Of a DNA stretch of 6,695 bases, positions 5,675-6,695 are shown piece after piece. A program made the position numbers and the translations under genes. Each line of letters begins with the position of its first letter. Position 1 is the first letter of the stretch. Under the pieces are notes generated by a model. The model searched no databases. It worked only from the letters and a program-made list of their open reading frames with translations, and had not been told where the DNA came from. Source of the DNA: SG8-40 sp050050435 (lineage in GTDB: Bacteria; Pseudomonadota; Gammaproteobacteria; Burkholderiales; Eutrophovitaceae); contig JASFUE010000183.1 of NCBI GenBank assembly GCA_050050435.1, forward strand, positions 1 through 6,695, given 5' to 3'.

Positions 5675-5729
5675 GCGGCTGACCGGCTTTTCGGCCCGGC
5701 CCACAGCGCCAGAAGCGGCTGCGATCCGA

Positions 5730-5735
5730 TAGAAT
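5730..5735 (+). promoter_or_regulatory. Candidate -10 box of tsaB, implying a very short or absent leader
   Basis: TAGAAT ends seven bases before the GTG start of tsaB, about the usual distance from a -10 box to the transcription start. No good -35 and no Shine-Dalgarno are visible before the GTG. Confidence 0.4.
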
Positions 5736-5742
5736 CACAACG

Positions 5743-6438
5743 GTGAGCACATCCAACGCCGGGCCGAAGATTCTTGGCCTCGAAACCTCAACCGGGAATT
5801 GTTCCGTGTCGATTCTGGCCGGCAACGAGGTTTTCGCCTCGCAAAAGGAGGCGGGACAGCAGCATTCGTCACTAGTGCTGCCGATGATCGACGAACTGAT
5901 GCAACGGACTGGTCTCAAGCTGGCCGATCTCGACGCTGTGGCATTTGGTGCCGGCCCAGGATCGTTCACCGGGTTGCGCATCGCCTGTGGTGTTGCGCAG
6001 GGACTGGCCTTCGCCATTAATCTGCCGTGCATCCCGGTCGGATCGCTCGAGGCGCTTGCGCAGGCCAGCGAAGGTGAACGCATTGTCGTGTGTACCGATG
6101 CGCGAATGGGACAGGTTTATCACGCGGCCTATGAACGCGATGGCGGCGGCTGGCAGGAAATCCTGCCGCCAACGCTGTGTGATCCCGGCTCGCTGCCGGA
6201 ATTGCCGGGCGACGACTGGCTGGGTTGCGGTAGTGGTTTCGAGCGCTACCCGCAGATTTGCCGGCAGCAGTACCGGGACGTGGTTTCCCGGTTCATCGAA
6301 GCTCTGGTGCCGCATGCCCGCGAAGTGGTCGTGCTTGCCGCGCATTATCTGGAAACCGGTCGCGCCGTGAGCAGTGCCGATGCTGCACCGGTTTATGTGA
6401 GAAACAAGGTTGCCTTGACTATGAAGGAGCAGGGATGA
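5743..6438 (+). CDS. tsaB: tRNA threonylcarbamoyladenosine biosynthesis protein TsaB
   Basis: A 231-residue ASKHA-fold protein of the t6A pathway. TsaB is the inactive paralogue that scaffolds TsaD; with TsaE they transfer the threonylcarbamoyl group made by TsaC to A37 of ANN-decoding tRNAs in the cytoplasm. Diagnostic stretches are ILGLETSTGNCSVSIL (10-25), the QQHSS stretch (39-43), FGAGPGSFTGLRI (68-80), GVAQGLAFA (83-91) and DARMGQVYHAAY (119-130), all in family order. Length is normal. The start is a GTG. It is the only usual start between the in-frame stop at 5680-5682 and the conserved first strand, and it has no clear Shine-Dalgarno. A TAGAAT box ends seven bases before it. The stop overlaps the rimI start in ATGA, a common proteobacterial coupling. 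Identification is secure. Confidence 0.96.
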   Translation: MSTSNAGPKILGLETSTGNCSVSILAGNEVFASQKEAGQQHSSLVLPMIDELMQRTGLKLADLDAVAFGAGPGSFTGLRIACGVAQGLAFAINLPCIPVGSLEALAQASEGERIVVCTDARMGQVYHAAYERDGGGWQEILPPTLCDPGSLPELPGDDWLGCGSGFERYPQICRQQYRDVVSRFIEALVPHAREVVVLAAHYLETGRAVSSADAAPVYVRNKVALTMKEQG

Positions 6439-6695
6439 GCGCGCTTGCCGAGTTCGTGCCGCATACTCGTGCGTTGTGTGAGGCCGACCTCGATCAGGTG
6501 ATGGCAATCGAAACGTCGATCTACACCCATCCCTGGACGCGGGGCAATTTTATTGACTCGCTCAAGGCAGGCTACAGCTGTCATGTCATGGAAGTTGGCG
6601 GCGAGCTGATCGGCTATGGCGTGCTGATGATTGCGGTCAAGGAAGCGCATTTGCTCAATCTAAGCATTGCCAGCCAGTGGCAGCGAAAAGGCTAT
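6435..6695 (+). CDS. rimI: Ribosomal protein bS18-alanine N-acetyltransferase RimI, 5' part only
   Basis: The first 87 residues of a GNAT acetyltransferase, cut by the right window edge; RimI proteins are usually about 150 residues. RimI acetylates the N-terminal alanine of ribosomal protein bS18 using acetyl-CoA. The fragment shows the N-terminal GNAT helix (EADLDQVMAIE), the RimI-type IYTHPWTRGNF stretch (29-39), the central strands (ELIGYGVLMI) and the beginning of the acetyl-CoA loop in LLNLSIASQWQRKGY (73-87), where Q-R-K-G-Y starts the Q/RxxGxG/A motif. The ATG overlaps the tsaB stop by four bases (ATGA), and GGAG within the end of tsaB serves as ribosome binding site, so translation is probably coupled. 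The tsaB neighbour and the PWTRGNF stretch favour RimI over other GNATs. Confidence 0.92.
   Translation, partial: MSALAEFVPHTRALCEADLDQVMAIETSIYTHPWTRGNFIDSLKAGYSCHVMEVGGELIGYGVLMIAVKEAHLLNLSIASQWQRKGY

Larger units (their letters stand above)
5403..5742. other. Divergent control region between the catabolic cassette and tsaB
   Basis: This 340-nt stretch separates the SDR gene (minus) from tsaB (plus). It holds a 12-bp-stem hairpin at 5464-5495, a TATAAT on the minus strand at 5669-5674 and TAGAAT on the plus strand at 5730-5735. If the minus-strand box is used, the cassette mRNA would have a leader of about 260 nt. A plus-strand frame open from 5442 to the TAG at 5673-5675 translates to protein-like sequence (LIGAVFELNGCCLMQVGG) but has no ATG, GTG or TTG near its beginning. 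It could be a gene remnant. Confidence 0.5.

Noticed and set aside
5872..6507. 211-codon minus-strand reading frame
   Set aside because: It is antisense to tsaB and rimI, both recognised with family motifs in order.

Overview
The window is GC-rich (roughly 60% by eye) bacterial chromosome with short intergenic gaps and Shine-Dalgarno-type starts. The tsaB-rimI pair, the thpR-type gene and the style of the catabolic genes suggest a proteobacterium, probably beta or gamma. No gene here fixes the genus. I found no tRNA, rRNA, insertion sequence, integrase or CRISPR array.

Layout from left to right. (1) 2-355, plus strand: the 3' end of a ThpR/LigT-type RNA 2',3'-cyclic phosphodiesterase. (2) 390-965, minus strand: an AhpD-like carboxymuconolactone-decarboxylase-family protein with a CxxCxxxH redox motif, convergent with thpR. 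(3) 966-1193: a divergent intergenic region holding a 15-bp tandem repeat and an inverted repeat. (4) 1194-2330, plus strand: a metallo-beta-lactamase-fold hydrolase of the NAPE-PLD-like family with a complete metal site. (5) 2331-2447: a short convergent gap with a 12-bp palindrome. (6) 5402 down to 2448, minus strand: a three-gene catabolic cassette. It is transcribed as SDR oxidoreductase, then lambda-crystallin/carnitine-dehydrogenase-like 3-hydroxyacid dehydrogenase, then a BKACE (DUF849) beta-keto acid cleavage enzyme. A 264-nt gap of lower GC with a strong hairpin separates the last two genes. (7) 5403-5742: a divergent regulatory region with a 12-bp-stem hairpin, a minus-strand TATAAT box, a plus-strand TAGAAT box and a protein-like reading frame without a start codon. 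(8) 5743-6438, plus strand: tsaB, translationally coupled to the 5' part of rimI (6435 to the window end).

How the genes work together. TsaB belongs to the machinery that makes the tRNA t6A modification, and RimI acetylates ribosomal protein S18, so the right edge is core translation biology. The central cassette reads as a small catabolic module. One or two dehydrogenases oxidise a beta-hydroxy acid to a beta-keto acid, and BKACE then swaps it with acetyl-CoA to give acetoacetate and a new acyl-CoA. The substrate is not readable from sequence. Carnitine is the best-known precedent, but the dehydrogenase looks at least as close to lambda-crystallin/L-gulonate 3-dehydrogenase. The two unrelated dehydrogenases in one operon are the most interesting point. 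The AhpD-like and NAPE-PLD-like genes are accessory enzymes with unknown physiological substrates.
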